From an uncultured Collinsella sp. (GTDB lineage Bacteria > Actinomycetota > Coriobacteriia > Coriobacteriales > Coriobacteriaceae), in the NCBI GenBank assembly GCA_900553475.1, contig USEF01000006.1, forward strand, positions 1 to 23,138: 23,138 bases of DNA. Direction: 5' to 3'. How positions within the stretch are numbered: the first letter of the stretch is position 1; each line of letters starts with the position of its first letter. Shown here piece by piece: positions 16,437-23,138 of the stretch. The notes under the pieces are model-generated. The model was not told the origin of the DNA. It did not search any database and saw only the letters and a program-made list of their open reading frames with translations. Position numbers and translations under genes: made by a program.

Positions 16437-17708
16437 GTGAACACGAGCGCCTTCTATGACGTCCTGGTAATCGGCGGCGGGGCTTCAGGCCTCGCCGCCG
16501 CCATTACGGCCGCACGTGCTGGCAAAAGCGTCTGCATCGTTGAGCGCGATGTCGCCTGCGGCCTTAAGCTCCTTGCGACCGGTAACGGCCGCTGCAACCT
16601 CTCCAACGAATCGATTGATCCTCAGCGGTATAACCACCCCGCATTCGTCGAATCTGTTATGGGCCCCCAACCCGAACAAGAGCTTATGGGTTTCTTCTCC
16701 TCGCTGGGCATCATGACAACCTCCGAGGAAGGCCGGCTGTACCCGCGCTCCCTTCGCGCCGAATCGGTGCGCGACGCGCTTCTCAACGTTTGCAACCGCC
16801 TAGGTATCACCTTAATCTGCGGAGCCAACGTTGCCTCGGCGCACAAAGTTTCCGAAGGCTGGGCACTCCAAATAGACCGTCCAGCGCGGGCGCTCAAGGC
16901 AAAAAAGCACGACGACCGAAAATCGGAGCTCCGCTCGCTTCGGAAAACGCTCGCCGATGTCCCTCGCAAGAACGAGGCCCTGCAGGCACATGCCGTAATT
17001 ATCGCCACGGGCGGCAACCCCACCGGTATCGCCGATACGTTTAGCCTCCCCCTCACTTCGCTGCGCCCCATCCTCTGCCCCGTATCGGCAACGGTCGTTG
17101 GCGATCGGGCGGCACTCAAGACGTTGGATGGTCTGCGCGTCCGCGCCCGCTTGACGCTCACCCGTAACCATAGTGAGCTCTGGCACGAAGACGGTGAAGT
17201 ACTGTTTCGAGCCTTCGGCATCTCGGGCGTCGCTGTCTTCAACCTCTCCCGTCGTATCCAGCGCGGCGATACGATCCTGCTCGACGTTTTCCCCGACCTC
17301 TCCAAAGACGAGCTGCTCGATATGCTCAACCGGCGCGTTGAGCTGCTCGGCGGCTTTTCGCCCCGCGATCCCCGTTGGCTCGACGGCATGCTCGCCCCGC
17401 AACTCTCCCGCGTCGTCTGTACAGCGTTCGAGCAGTGCCATCCAGGCTCCAACGATGTCATCCACCTGGTCTCGATCCTCAAGCACTTTAAGTTGCTCGT
17501 CGAGGGAACAGCCGAGGAGCGCTCGGCGCAGGTCACGCGTGGTGGCGTATCTGTCGAGAGCATCTCAACACCCAGTCTACGCGCGCGCAGCGTTGTCGAC
17601 GCCCCGCTTTACGTCTGCGGCGAAGCGCTCGACATCGACGCCGATTGCGGAGGCTTTAACCTTGCGTGGGCCTGGCTCTCGGGCATTCGCGCTGCAAGCA
17701 GCCTGTAG
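16437..17708 (+). CDS. HI0933/YhiN-family FAD-dependent oxidoreductase
   Basis: This is a 423-residue flavoprotein with no assured substrate. The N-terminal FAD-binding loop GGGASG (13-18) is followed by the family motif KLLATGNGRCNLSN (44-57), the GRLYPRS segment (99-105), VIIATGGNPTG at 187-197, and a C-terminal GEALDIDADCGGFN segment that closes the FAD site. An extra basic stretch (about 146-182, rich in Lys, Arg and Asp) sits just before the ATGG strand and looks like an insertion relative to the roughly 400-residue family. The start is GTG immediately after the mrp TAA, with only weak ribosome-site character, so coupling with mrp is likely. Family members include proteins named BaiN in bile-acid clostridia; nothing else here supports a bile-acid role. 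Confidence 0.88.
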   Translation: MNTSAFYDVLVIGGGASGLAAAITAARAGKSVCIVERDVACGLKLLATGNGRCNLSNESIDPQRYNHPAFVESVMGPQPEQELMGFFSSLGIMTTSEEGRLYPRSLRAESVRDALLNVCNRLGITLICGANVASAHKVSEGWALQIDRPARALKAKKHDDRKSELRSLRKTLADVPRKNEALQAHAVIIATGGNPTGIADTFSLPLTSLRPILCPVSATVVGDRAALKTLDGLRVRARLTLTRNHSELWHEDGEVLFRAFGISGVAVFNLSRRIQRGDTILLDVFPDLSKDELLDMLNRRVELLGGFSPRDPRWLDGMLAPQLSRVVCTAFEQCHPGSNDVIHLVSILKHFKLLVEGTAEERSAQVTRGGVSVESISTPSLRARSVVDAPLYVCGEALDIDADCGGFNLAWAWLSGIRAASSL

Positions 17709-17718
17709 CCGCGCAGTC

Positions 17719-17724
17719 TATAAT
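17719..17724 (+). promoter_or_regulatory. Perfect TATAAT, candidate -10 for the COG2509 oxidoreductase
   Basis: TATAAT lies 11 nt past the stop of the upstream flavoprotein gene. No good -35 is found 16-18 bp upstream. Transcription from it would begin near 17731 and run straight into the hairpin at 17739. Confidence 0.4.
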
Positions 17725-17738
17725 CAAAAACGCATTCG

Positions 17739-17771
17739 GGCCGTCTGGGATACCGGACGGCCTCTTTCTTG
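17739..17771 (+). terminator. Hairpin between the two flavoprotein genes (terminator or leader attenuator)
   Basis: GGCCGTC (17739-17745) and GACGGCC (17756-17762) form a perfect 7-bp stem with a 10-nt loop, followed by TCTTTCTT. It could end the mrp-flavoprotein transcript. Because a TATAAT lies just upstream and the next ribosome site just downstream, it could instead act in the leader of the next gene. Confidence 0.55.
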
Positions 17772-17788
17772 CCTCTAAGGAGACCTCG

Positions 17789-19429
17789 ATGATCGAAATC
17801 ACCCAAGTCAACGCGTCGCTCGATGAAGCCGGCGATGAAAATACCTGCCTCATTGTTGGCAAGCGAGTCGCCAAGCGCATCCTACGTTGCAAGGACTCCG
17901 AGATCAAGTCCATCGAACTCCACCGCAAGTCAATCGACGCTCGCAAAAAACGAGACGTCCATTTTATCCTGAGCTTTCGTGTTGAGCTGACTAGTCCCCA
18001 CCTCGAGCGAGAAGCGGTCGACAGCGTCGCCGAGCGTGACCGCTCGCGCGTACGCGCGATAGAGGACGATGGGCCCTCATTCCCCTCCCCCGTCTCCGAC
18101 GCACCTCAAGAATGCCCTGTCGTTGTCGGCGCCGGATGCGCTGGCCTTTTCGCTGCACTCACCCTTGCCGAAGCGGGTCTTAAGCCCTTGCTCATCGAGC
18201 GCGGCGACCCAGCATTTCGCCGCTCGCATGCGATCGATCTCTTTCTAAAGGAGCGCATTCTCGACCCCGAGAGCAATATCCAGTTTGGCCTGGGCGGCGC
18301 GGGGACCTTCTCGGACGGCAAGCTCAATACGGGAACCAAAAATCCCGCCCATCGCCTTATCCTCGAAACCTTCGTCGAGGCGGGCGCGCCCCGCGATATT
18401 CTGTGGGATGCCAAGCCGCACATTGGCTCCGACATCCTTCCCACGGTTGTCACCGCTATATCCCAGCGCATCGAGCAGCTCGGAGGTGTCGTCCGTTATC
18501 GAACAAAGCTCGTCGACATTCACATCGACGCGTCTGGCGCCATTACCGGTATTGATGTCCAATCGTCCCAAGACGCCGCTTGCGAGCCAATCGAGACAAA
18601 GCACCTCATCCTCGCCTGCGGGCATTCTGCTCGCGATATTTTTGAGCTCCTTAAGGACCACAACGTGGCCCTCGCACAAAAGACCTTTGCCATGGGCGTT
18701 CGCATCGAGCATCCGCAGCGCGACATCGACCGAGCCCAATATGGAGCCTCGGCGGGACATCCTGCCCTCGGAGCAGCCCCCTACAAGCTCGTCGCCCATC
18801 TTCCCAACGGCCGCAGCGTGTTCTCGTTTTGCATGTGCCCCGGCGGGCAGGTTGTCGCCGCCTCTTCCGAGCAGGGCCACCTGTGCGTCAACGGCGCTAG
18901 CCTCAATGCCCGCGACGGACGCAACGCAAATGCCGCCTTGCTCGTTAACGTCACGCCTGAGGACCTTCCCAACGATGACCCGCTCGCCGGCATCGAGCTC
19001 CAGCGTGCCTGCGAGGCGGCCGCCTATCGCCTGGGCGGTTCCAACTGGAACGCACCGGCACAACTCGTCGGAGATTTCCTCGCAGGACGCGCCAGCAAGG
19101 CGCCCGGAAAGGTAAAGCCCACCTATCCGCTCGGTGTGACCTGGACGGCAATTGACGAAGCCCTGCCGCAGCATATCGTCGAGTCGCTCCGCCTGGGACT
19201 TCCCCTACTCGGAAAAAAGCTACGAGGCTACGACCGTCCCGATGCCGTTCTTACCGGCGTGGAGACTCGTTCGAGCTCACCTGTCACTGTCACCCGAGAC
19301 CGAACGTGCCATGCCGTGTCGACCCCGGGCCTCTACCCTTGTGGTGAGGGAGCTGGATATGCTGGCGGCATCATGAGCGCGGCCACCGACGGCATCCGTT
19401 GTGCCGAAGCCCTGATCGCGGACCTCTAA
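17789..19429 (+). CDS. COG2509-type FAD-dependent oxidoreductase
   Basis: This 546-residue flavoprotein is of a widespread but poorly characterised family. Residues 1 to about 105 form a small N-terminal domain rich in charged residues. The FAD-binding loop follows (VVGAGCAGL, 112-120, with acidic end LLIERGD at 134-140). The family hallmark GLGGAGTFSDGKLNTGTKN is at 167-185. Further conserved segments are the CMCPGGQVV motif and, at the C-terminus, GEGAGYAGGIMSAATDG, which closes the FAD site. I chose ATG at 17789 with AAGGAG 6 nt upstream; an in-frame ATG at 17666 would overlap the previous gene by 43 nt. It is the last plus-strand gene before a strong bidirectional terminator. No partner gene reveals the substrate. 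Confidence 0.9.
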   Translation: MIEITQVNASLDEAGDENTCLIVGKRVAKRILRCKDSEIKSIELHRKSIDARKKRDVHFILSFRVELTSPHLEREAVDSVAERDRSRVRAIEDDGPSFPSPVSDAPQECPVVVGAGCAGLFAALTLAEAGLKPLLIERGDPAFRRSHAIDLFLKERILDPESNIQFGLGGAGTFSDGKLNTGTKNPAHRLILETFVEAGAPRDILWDAKPHIGSDILPTVVTAISQRIEQLGGVVRYRTKLVDIHIDASGAITGIDVQSSQDAACEPIETKHLILACGHSARDIFELLKDHNVALAQKTFAMGVRIEHPQRDIDRAQYGASAGHPALGAAPYKLVAHLPNGRSVFSFCMCPGGQVVAASSEQGHLCVNGASLNARDGRNANAALLVNVTPEDLPNDDPLAGIELQRACEAAAYRLGGSNWNAPAQLVGDFLAGRASKAPGKVKPTYPLGVTWTAIDEALPQHIVESLRLGLPLLGKKLRGYDRPDAVLTGVETRSSSPVTVTRDRTCHAVSTPGLYPCGEGAGYAGGIMSAATDGIRCAEALIADL

Positions 19430-19456
19430 CGCACGAATTCCAGCGCGCAAAAGACA

Positions 19457-19490
19457 CAGGCCCCGAGCCCCACAGGGAACTCGGGGCCTG
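19457..19490. terminator. Bidirectional terminator between convergent genes
   Basis: CAGGCCCCGAG (19457-19467) and CTCGGGGCCTG (19480-19490) form a perfect 11-bp GC-rich stem with a 12-nt loop. The plus side continues TTCGCTATTTCTT. The minus side continues TGTCTTTTG. It serves both the COG2509 gene and uvrB, which converge here. Confidence 0.88.
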
Positions 19491-19494
19491 TTCG

Positions 19495-21735
19495 CTATTT
19501 CTTAAACCGTGCACCCTGGCGTTTTCTGCCCGATGCGAACGTGGAACCCTTGCGGGCCTGCGAACGTAAGCGCTCGATCGTCTCGTCCTCAGACGCGCCC
19601 TCGAGCATCGCCCGAATCTGAACGACGGCATCGCGCAGGCGCGCCGCCTCCTCAAAGTCCATGGCGGCAGAAGCGTTGCGCATATCCTCTTCCATGGTTT
19701 CGACGATCCGCACAAGCTCGTCATGCGGCAGTTCTTCCAACTGCTCCGCAAGTGTCTGCTCGGGCGCCACCGTTTCCGGCACGCCGCCCTCGCCCGACTC
19801 ATCGGGCGTATAGAATGCGCCATGACCAAGAGAATCGCCCTTCGAGCGCCCCTTGGAACCCACGGTTTTTTCGGCCTCGGCAATAAAACTTGAGATGTCG
19901 TTGATGGCCTTGCGCACTGTCTTGGGCACAATGCCATGCTCTTCGTTATATGCCATCTGAATCTCGCGACGGCGCTGCGTCTCCTCGATGGCCTCTTTCA
20001 TCGAATCGGTCACAACGTCCGCATACATGATGACTTCGCCATCGGCGTTACGGGCCGCGCGGCCAATCGTCTGAATCAGCGAACGGCGGTTGCGCAAGAA
20101 GCCTTCCTTATCGGCATCGAGAATTGCCACCAGTGAGACCTCGGGAAGATCCAAGCCCTCGCGAAGCAGGTTGATGCCAACGAGAACATCGATCTTGCCC
20201 TCGCGCAGCGTTCGCAGGATCTCGACACGGTCCATTGTCGCCGTATCAGAATGCATGTAATTGACCTTAATGCCCGCATCAAGCAGATGGTCGGTCAGGT
20301 CCTCGGCCATGCGCTTGGTCAACGTGGTCACCAGCACGCGCTCCTTGCGGGCAACGCGCTCGCGAATCTCGTCCTCAAGATCGTCAATCTGACCGCGAAC
20401 CGGATGCACATCGATCTTGGGATCGAGCAGACCGGTCGGACGAATAATCTGCTCCACGTCGTTTTGGCTCACCCGCAGCTCGTAATCGCCCGGCGTGGCC
20501 GAAACATAGATAAACTGGGGTATCCTTGCCTCAAACTCATCGAAACGAAGCGGGCGGTTATCGAGCGCCGAGGGCAGGCGAAAACCGTGTTCCACCAGCG
20601 TCACCTTACGCGAGCGGTCACCTTCGTGCATGCCGCGAATCTGCGGCACCGTCACATGGCTCTCATCGATGATGCAGAGCATATCCTTGGGAAAGTAATC
20701 GATTAGGGTAAACGGCGGCTCACCCGGCTTGCGACCGTCCAGATGACGCGAGTAGTTCTCGATGCCGTTGCAAAAGCCCATCGTCTCGAGCATCTCAAGA
20801 TCATAATCGGTGCGCTGCTGCAGACGCTGCGCCTCGAGCAACTTGTCGGTCGCCTTGAGCTCCGCCACGCGCTTCTCGCACTCTTCGCTGATCGATTTCA
20901 GAGCCGCCTTGACCTTCGGCTTCTCGGTCACGTAGTGCGATGCCGGCCATACGGGGATGGCCTCGTACTCACGAAGCATCTCACCGGTGACCTCATCGAT
21001 CTCGGCAATCAGCTCGACCTCGTCGCCAAAGAACTCAAACCGCAACGGATGCTCGGCATAAGGCGGATACACGTCGACAACATCGCCGCGCACGCGGAAC
21101 GTGCCGCGTGCCAGGTCATAGTCATTGCGATCATATTGAATGTCGATAAGTGCATGGATAAAGTCATCGCGCTCGAGCGGCACCTTCTTGTCGACGTTTG
21201 GAGCCAGACCCGCATAGTCCTCAGGAGAGCCAATGCCATAGATACACGAGACCGATGCGACAACGATCACATCACGTCGAGAGAGTAGCGATGCGGTCGC
21301 CTGATGTCGCAGCATCTCAACCTCTTCGTTAATCGAGGAGTCTTTCTCGATATATGTATCGCTTTGCGGCACATACGCCTCGGGCTGATAGTAGTCGTAG
21401 TACGAGACGAAGTAGACCACAGCGTTGTTGGGAAAGAACTCTTTGAGCTCGCTCGCAAGCTGAGCGGCGAGCGTTTTATTGGGAGCCATAACCAGCGTCG
21501 GCTTTCCCAGGGCCTCAATAGTCTTTGCCATCGTGAAGGTCTTGCCCGAACCAGTCACGCCCAGCAAAACCTGATAGCGGTCTCCGTCCCTCACGCCCTG
21601 CACAAGCGACTCAATGGCCTTAGGCTGGGAACCGGCAGGCTCATAGGGAGACACGACCTTAAACGGCACGTCAGAGCCTTCAACGCCAAAGCGCTTAAGT
21701 TCACCACCAACGCGTTCTACTTCAAATTCCGCCAT
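19495..21735 (-). CDS. uvrB: UvrABC excinuclease subunit B
   Basis: UvrB is the helicase-like damage verifier that receives DNA from UvrA and recruits UvrC. The 746-residue chain shows Walker A GVTGSGKT (59-66), the damage-clamping beta-hairpin region (YYDYYQPEAYVPQSDTYIE, 112-130), the DESH Walker B (357-360), helicase motifs V and VI (LLREGLDLPEVSLV, QTIGRAARN) and the C-terminal UVR motif (about 673-709) that binds UvrC. It is longer than E. coli UvrB (673). The extra length is a Gly/Ser/Glu-rich linker at about 622-670 and a basic tail after 713 ending in KKRQ-like residues (GRKRQGARFKK). The ATG at 21735 has AGGAG 5 nt upstream. A TATACT element in the 51-bp gap upstream may give it its own promoter; otherwise it follows coaE and the transglycosylase. 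Confidence 0.97.
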   Translation of the reverse strand: MAEFEVERVGGELKRFGVEGSDVPFKVVSPYEPAGSQPKAIESLVQGVRDGDRYQVLLGVTGSGKTFTMAKTIEALGKPTLVMAPNKTLAAQLASELKEFFPNNAVVYFVSYYDYYQPEAYVPQSDTYIEKDSSINEEVEMLRHQATASLLSRRDVIVVASVSCIYGIGSPEDYAGLAPNVDKKVPLERDDFIHALIDIQYDRNDYDLARGTFRVRGDVVDVYPPYAEHPLRFEFFGDEVELIAEIDEVTGEMLREYEAIPVWPASHYVTEKPKVKAALKSISEECEKRVAELKATDKLLEAQRLQQRTDYDLEMLETMGFCNGIENYSRHLDGRKPGEPPFTLIDYFPKDMLCIIDESHVTVPQIRGMHEGDRSRKVTLVEHGFRLPSALDNRPLRFDEFEARIPQFIYVSATPGDYELRVSQNDVEQIIRPTGLLDPKIDVHPVRGQIDDLEDEIRERVARKERVLVTTLTKRMAEDLTDHLLDAGIKVNYMHSDTATMDRVEILRTLREGKIDVLVGINLLREGLDLPEVSLVAILDADKEGFLRNRRSLIQTIGRAARNADGEVIMYADVVTDSMKEAIEETQRRREIQMAYNEEHGIVPKTVRKAINDISSFIAEAEKTVGSKGRSKGDSLGHGAFYTPDESGEGGVPETVAPEQTLAEQLEELPHDELVRIVETMEEDMRNASAAMDFEEAARLRDAVVQIRAMLEGASEDETIERLRSQARKGSTFASGRKRQGARFKK

Positions 21736-21760
21736 GGATACTCCTAACTCATATATCTGC

Positions 21761-21766
21761 AGTATA
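21761..21766 (-). promoter_or_regulatory. Candidate internal -10 element for uvrB
   Basis: TATACT on the minus strand lies about 26 nt before the uvrB ATG, in the 51-bp gap after the transglycosylase gene. The -35 position is poor. No LexA-like palindrome is visible here. Confidence 0.3.
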
Positions 21767-21786
21767 CGCAGGCGGCAGGCATAGTC

Positions 21787-22368
21787 CTATACGAACCGAT
21801 CGGGATAGAGGGTCTTGTAGCGAACCCAGGCATTATTGACACGAATCAGATACGCCTGCGTCTCGGGAAAGGTGATTGCATTATGAAGCGACGTACTCTG
21901 CTGCGCCCATCCGTCGACATTGCCCATGCCGGCGTTATAGGCGGCAATGGCACTGTCAGTCGACCCGTTAAAATACGCTAGAAGATACGAGAGATACGCA
22001 CAGCCAAACTCGATATTCGTAGCCGGATCGTTAAGGTTGTCGGCCGAATACTCGCCACCGTCGACAAGGCCCTTGGCGATCATATCCTGGGCAGTCTCGG
22101 GCATCAGCTGCATCAATCCCTGAGCACCCTGATTCGACTCGGCCTCGGGATCCCAATTCGATTCAGACTTAATGACAGCGCACACCAGATACGGATCCAG
22201 ATTATGCGAAATACTGAATTGCTTTACATACGCCTCGTAGTCAATCGGATACAGCGGCTTAAAGAAAGCGGCAGGAGCATACGAGTAAACGAATGAGATA
22301 AGGCCGAAGGCAAAAACGGCAGCCAGCGGTATAAGGCGATACCACGTAAGGAAACGTGTCTTAGGCAT
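21787..22368 (-). CDS. Small membrane-anchored lytic transglycosylase (SLT, GH23 type)
   Basis: This 193-residue enzyme would cleave the glycan strands of peptidoglycan to give 1,6-anhydro ends. An N-terminal hydrophobic segment (about 12-30) after basic residues acts as a signal anchor, so the catalytic domain (about 45-185) faces outward. SLT hallmarks are visible: the catalytic glutamate E69 in IKSESNWDP, GLMQLMP (84-90), and AYNAG (143-147). Length is short, with no extra binding domains. The ATG overlaps the last 8 nt of coaE (ATGCCTAA), and a GGAGG ribosome site lies in the end of coaE, so translation is coupled. uvrB follows after 51 nt. Confidence 0.92.
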   Translation of the reverse strand: MPKTRFLTWYRLIPLAAVFAFGLISFVYSYAPAAFFKPLYPIDYEAYVKQFSISHNLDPYLVCAVIKSESNWDPEAESNQGAQGLMQLMPETAQDMIAKGLVDGGEYSADNLNDPATNIEFGCAYLSYLLAYFNGSTDSAIAAYNAGMGNVDGWAQQSTSLHNAITFPETQAYLIRVNNAWVRYKTLYPDRFV

Positions 22369-23002
22369 CGGCCTCCTCCTTATCCACTACATCCCCGAAT
22401 CCATGGCGCGAAAGCCATGCGTCCAGTTGTTCAAAGAGCGAGTTATCGTCTGCCGCATTGTCAATCACAGTTGTAGCGAGATTGCACAGCGCAGACTCTT
22501 CGGGCTGGCAAGCAGAACGGGCATCGAAATCAGATGGCTCCATGCCACGTTGAATAGCGCGCTCGCGACGAACTGACAAAGGGGCGCTGATGACCAAAAT
22601 TTCATCAGCCAAGCCAAATGCATCCTCAAAACCAGTCGGAGCAGAAACCTCGACCACTGCAAAGCGATAACGAGGAGATGAAACCGTACAACAAACCGGA
22701 TCGAGAATCCTAAGCGAAAGCTGTTCAATGAGAACGGGATGCACAATGCCATTGAGCCGTGCGACCGAATCAGGAGAAGCAAAAGCTCGAGAAGCGAGGA
22801 TGTTGCGGCGAATGCCGCCATCCTCATCCAAAATGTCCCAACCGAATTCATCCGCGAGAGCATTGACGATATCAGAGCCCGGAACATACAGCGATTTTGC
22901 AAGCTCATCCAGATCGATTAGCATAGCGCCACGAGATTCGAAATAGCGGCAGGCAGTCGACTTACCCGAAGCAATATTGCCCAAGACAAATACGGTAAAC
23001 AT
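22361..23002 (-). CDS. coaE: Dephospho-CoA kinase
   Basis: CoaE performs the last step of coenzyme A synthesis, phosphorylating the ribose of dephospho-CoA with ATP. The 213-residue protein has a P-loop GNIASGKST (8-16), the LIDLDELAK segment (28-36) that follows it in the family, GIVHPVLIEQL, and a VVEVSAPTGFEDAFGLADEIL segment (halves VVEVSAPTGFE and DAFGLADEIL) equivalent to the usual VvdvPLLfE region, although the leucines there are replaced. I chose ATG at 23002 with GGAGG 5 nt upstream; the TTG three bases earlier would be too close to that site. It is the first gene of the coaE-transglycosylase-uvrB block. The C-terminal residues read KEEADA. Confidence 0.9.
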   Translation of the reverse strand: MFTVFVLGNIASGKSTACRYFESRGAMLIDLDELAKSLYVPGSDIVNALADEFGWDILDEDGGIRRNILASRAFASPDSVARLNGIVHPVLIEQLSLRILDPVCCTVSSPRYRFAVVEVSAPTGFEDAFGLADEILVISAPLSVRRERAIQRGMEPSDFDARSACQPEESALCNLATTVIDNAADDNSLFEQLDAWLSRHGFGDVVDKEEADA

Positions 23003-23138
23003 CAAGCCCTCCCTAACGCCAATGCGAGTAATTATCGCTCAAATACACTAGAAGGACTCAAAATACAGCCAAACAGTAAGAGCGCATACGGGGGAACTAG
23101 GTCTCAAAGTACAACGTGTATATAACGTAAAAAGGGGG
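23003..23138 (-). promoter_or_regulatory. Upstream region of coaE
   Basis: No gene is seen in this 136-bp edge. On the minus strand GATAAT at 23031-23036 is a possible -10, preceded by TTGAGT with a long 19-bp spacer. The last bases (CCCCCTTTTTAC on the minus strand) resemble the tail of a terminator belonging to a gene outside the window. Confidence 0.3.

Noticed and set aside
16622..17563. A 313-codon minus-strand frame opposite the HI0933-type flavoprotein
   Set aside because: It is Ser/Arg-rich and without motifs, and the plus-strand gene is clearly real.
16437..17708. Possibility of a bile-acid role for the HI0933-type protein
   Set aside because: Proteins named BaiN belong to this family, but no other bile-acid gene is nearby and the family is widespread, so the function is not supported.
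21736..21786. Search for a LexA box upstream of uvrB
   Set aside because: Only an isolated CGAAC half-site occurs nearby (in the end of the transglycosylase gene), with no partner half at the right spacing.
1..23138. Search for mobile elements, integrase sites, CRISPR repeats, tRNA and rRNA genes
   Set aside because: No transposase, integrase, direct-repeat array, tRNA-like cloverleaf or rRNA segment was seen. The genes are intact and ordinary core functions, so I found no sign of recent transfer.

Overview
The window looks like core chromosome of a GC-rich Gram-positive bacterium. I would place it in the Actinobacteria, most likely class Coriobacteriia (Collinsella or a close relative). The grounds are strong AGGAGG-type ribosome sites, GC-biased codon use, a Tat-type substrate-binding lipoprotein, an LtaS-type sulfatase-fold enzyme and the overall protein flavour. 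This is pattern recognition, not a database match, so the genus is tentative. I found no tRNA, rRNA, insertion sequence, prophage or CRISPR array.

Region 1 (31-5605, minus strand) is one oligopeptide/dipeptide ABC importer. It is transcribed substrate-binding lipoprotein > hairpin > permease > fused permease-ATPase > second ATPase. The fusion packs the DppC-like and DppD-like subunits into one 671-residue chain. The 365-bp region upstream (5606-5970) carries nested inverted repeats and two weak promoter candidates, and looks like the control region.

Region 2 (5971-13113, minus strand) holds ybaK > murJ > uvrC, three genes packed with gaps of 0-3 bp, preceded by uvrA. uvrA ends at a hairpin, and ybaK has its own candidate promoter. 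Upstream of uvrA lies a 14-bp site that matches a LexA (SOS) operator at 9 of its 10 fixed bases and overlaps the expected -35 position.

Region 3 (13307-19429, plus strand) is divergent from uvrA. It has an LtaS-like phosphoglycerol transferase, then an Mrp/ApbC iron-sulfur carrier ATPase whose stop codon abuts the GTG start of a HI0933/YhiN-type flavoprotein. A second, unrelated COG2509-type FAD oxidoreductase follows after a short hairpin. A perfect bidirectional terminator (19457-19490) separates this block from region 4.

Region 4 (19495-23002, minus strand) is coaE > small lytic transglycosylase (8-nt overlap) > uvrB. The three excinuclease subunits UvrA, UvrB and UvrC are therefore all within about 16 kb, mixed with cell-wall genes (MurJ, lytic transglycosylase, LtaS-like enzyme).

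I see no convincing new multi-gene system. The most useful leads are the LexA-like box, the altered cysteine pattern of UvrC, the permease-ATPase fusion that has lost its C-terminal cysteines, the nested repeats upstream of the transporter, and the paired flavoproteins behind Mrp.
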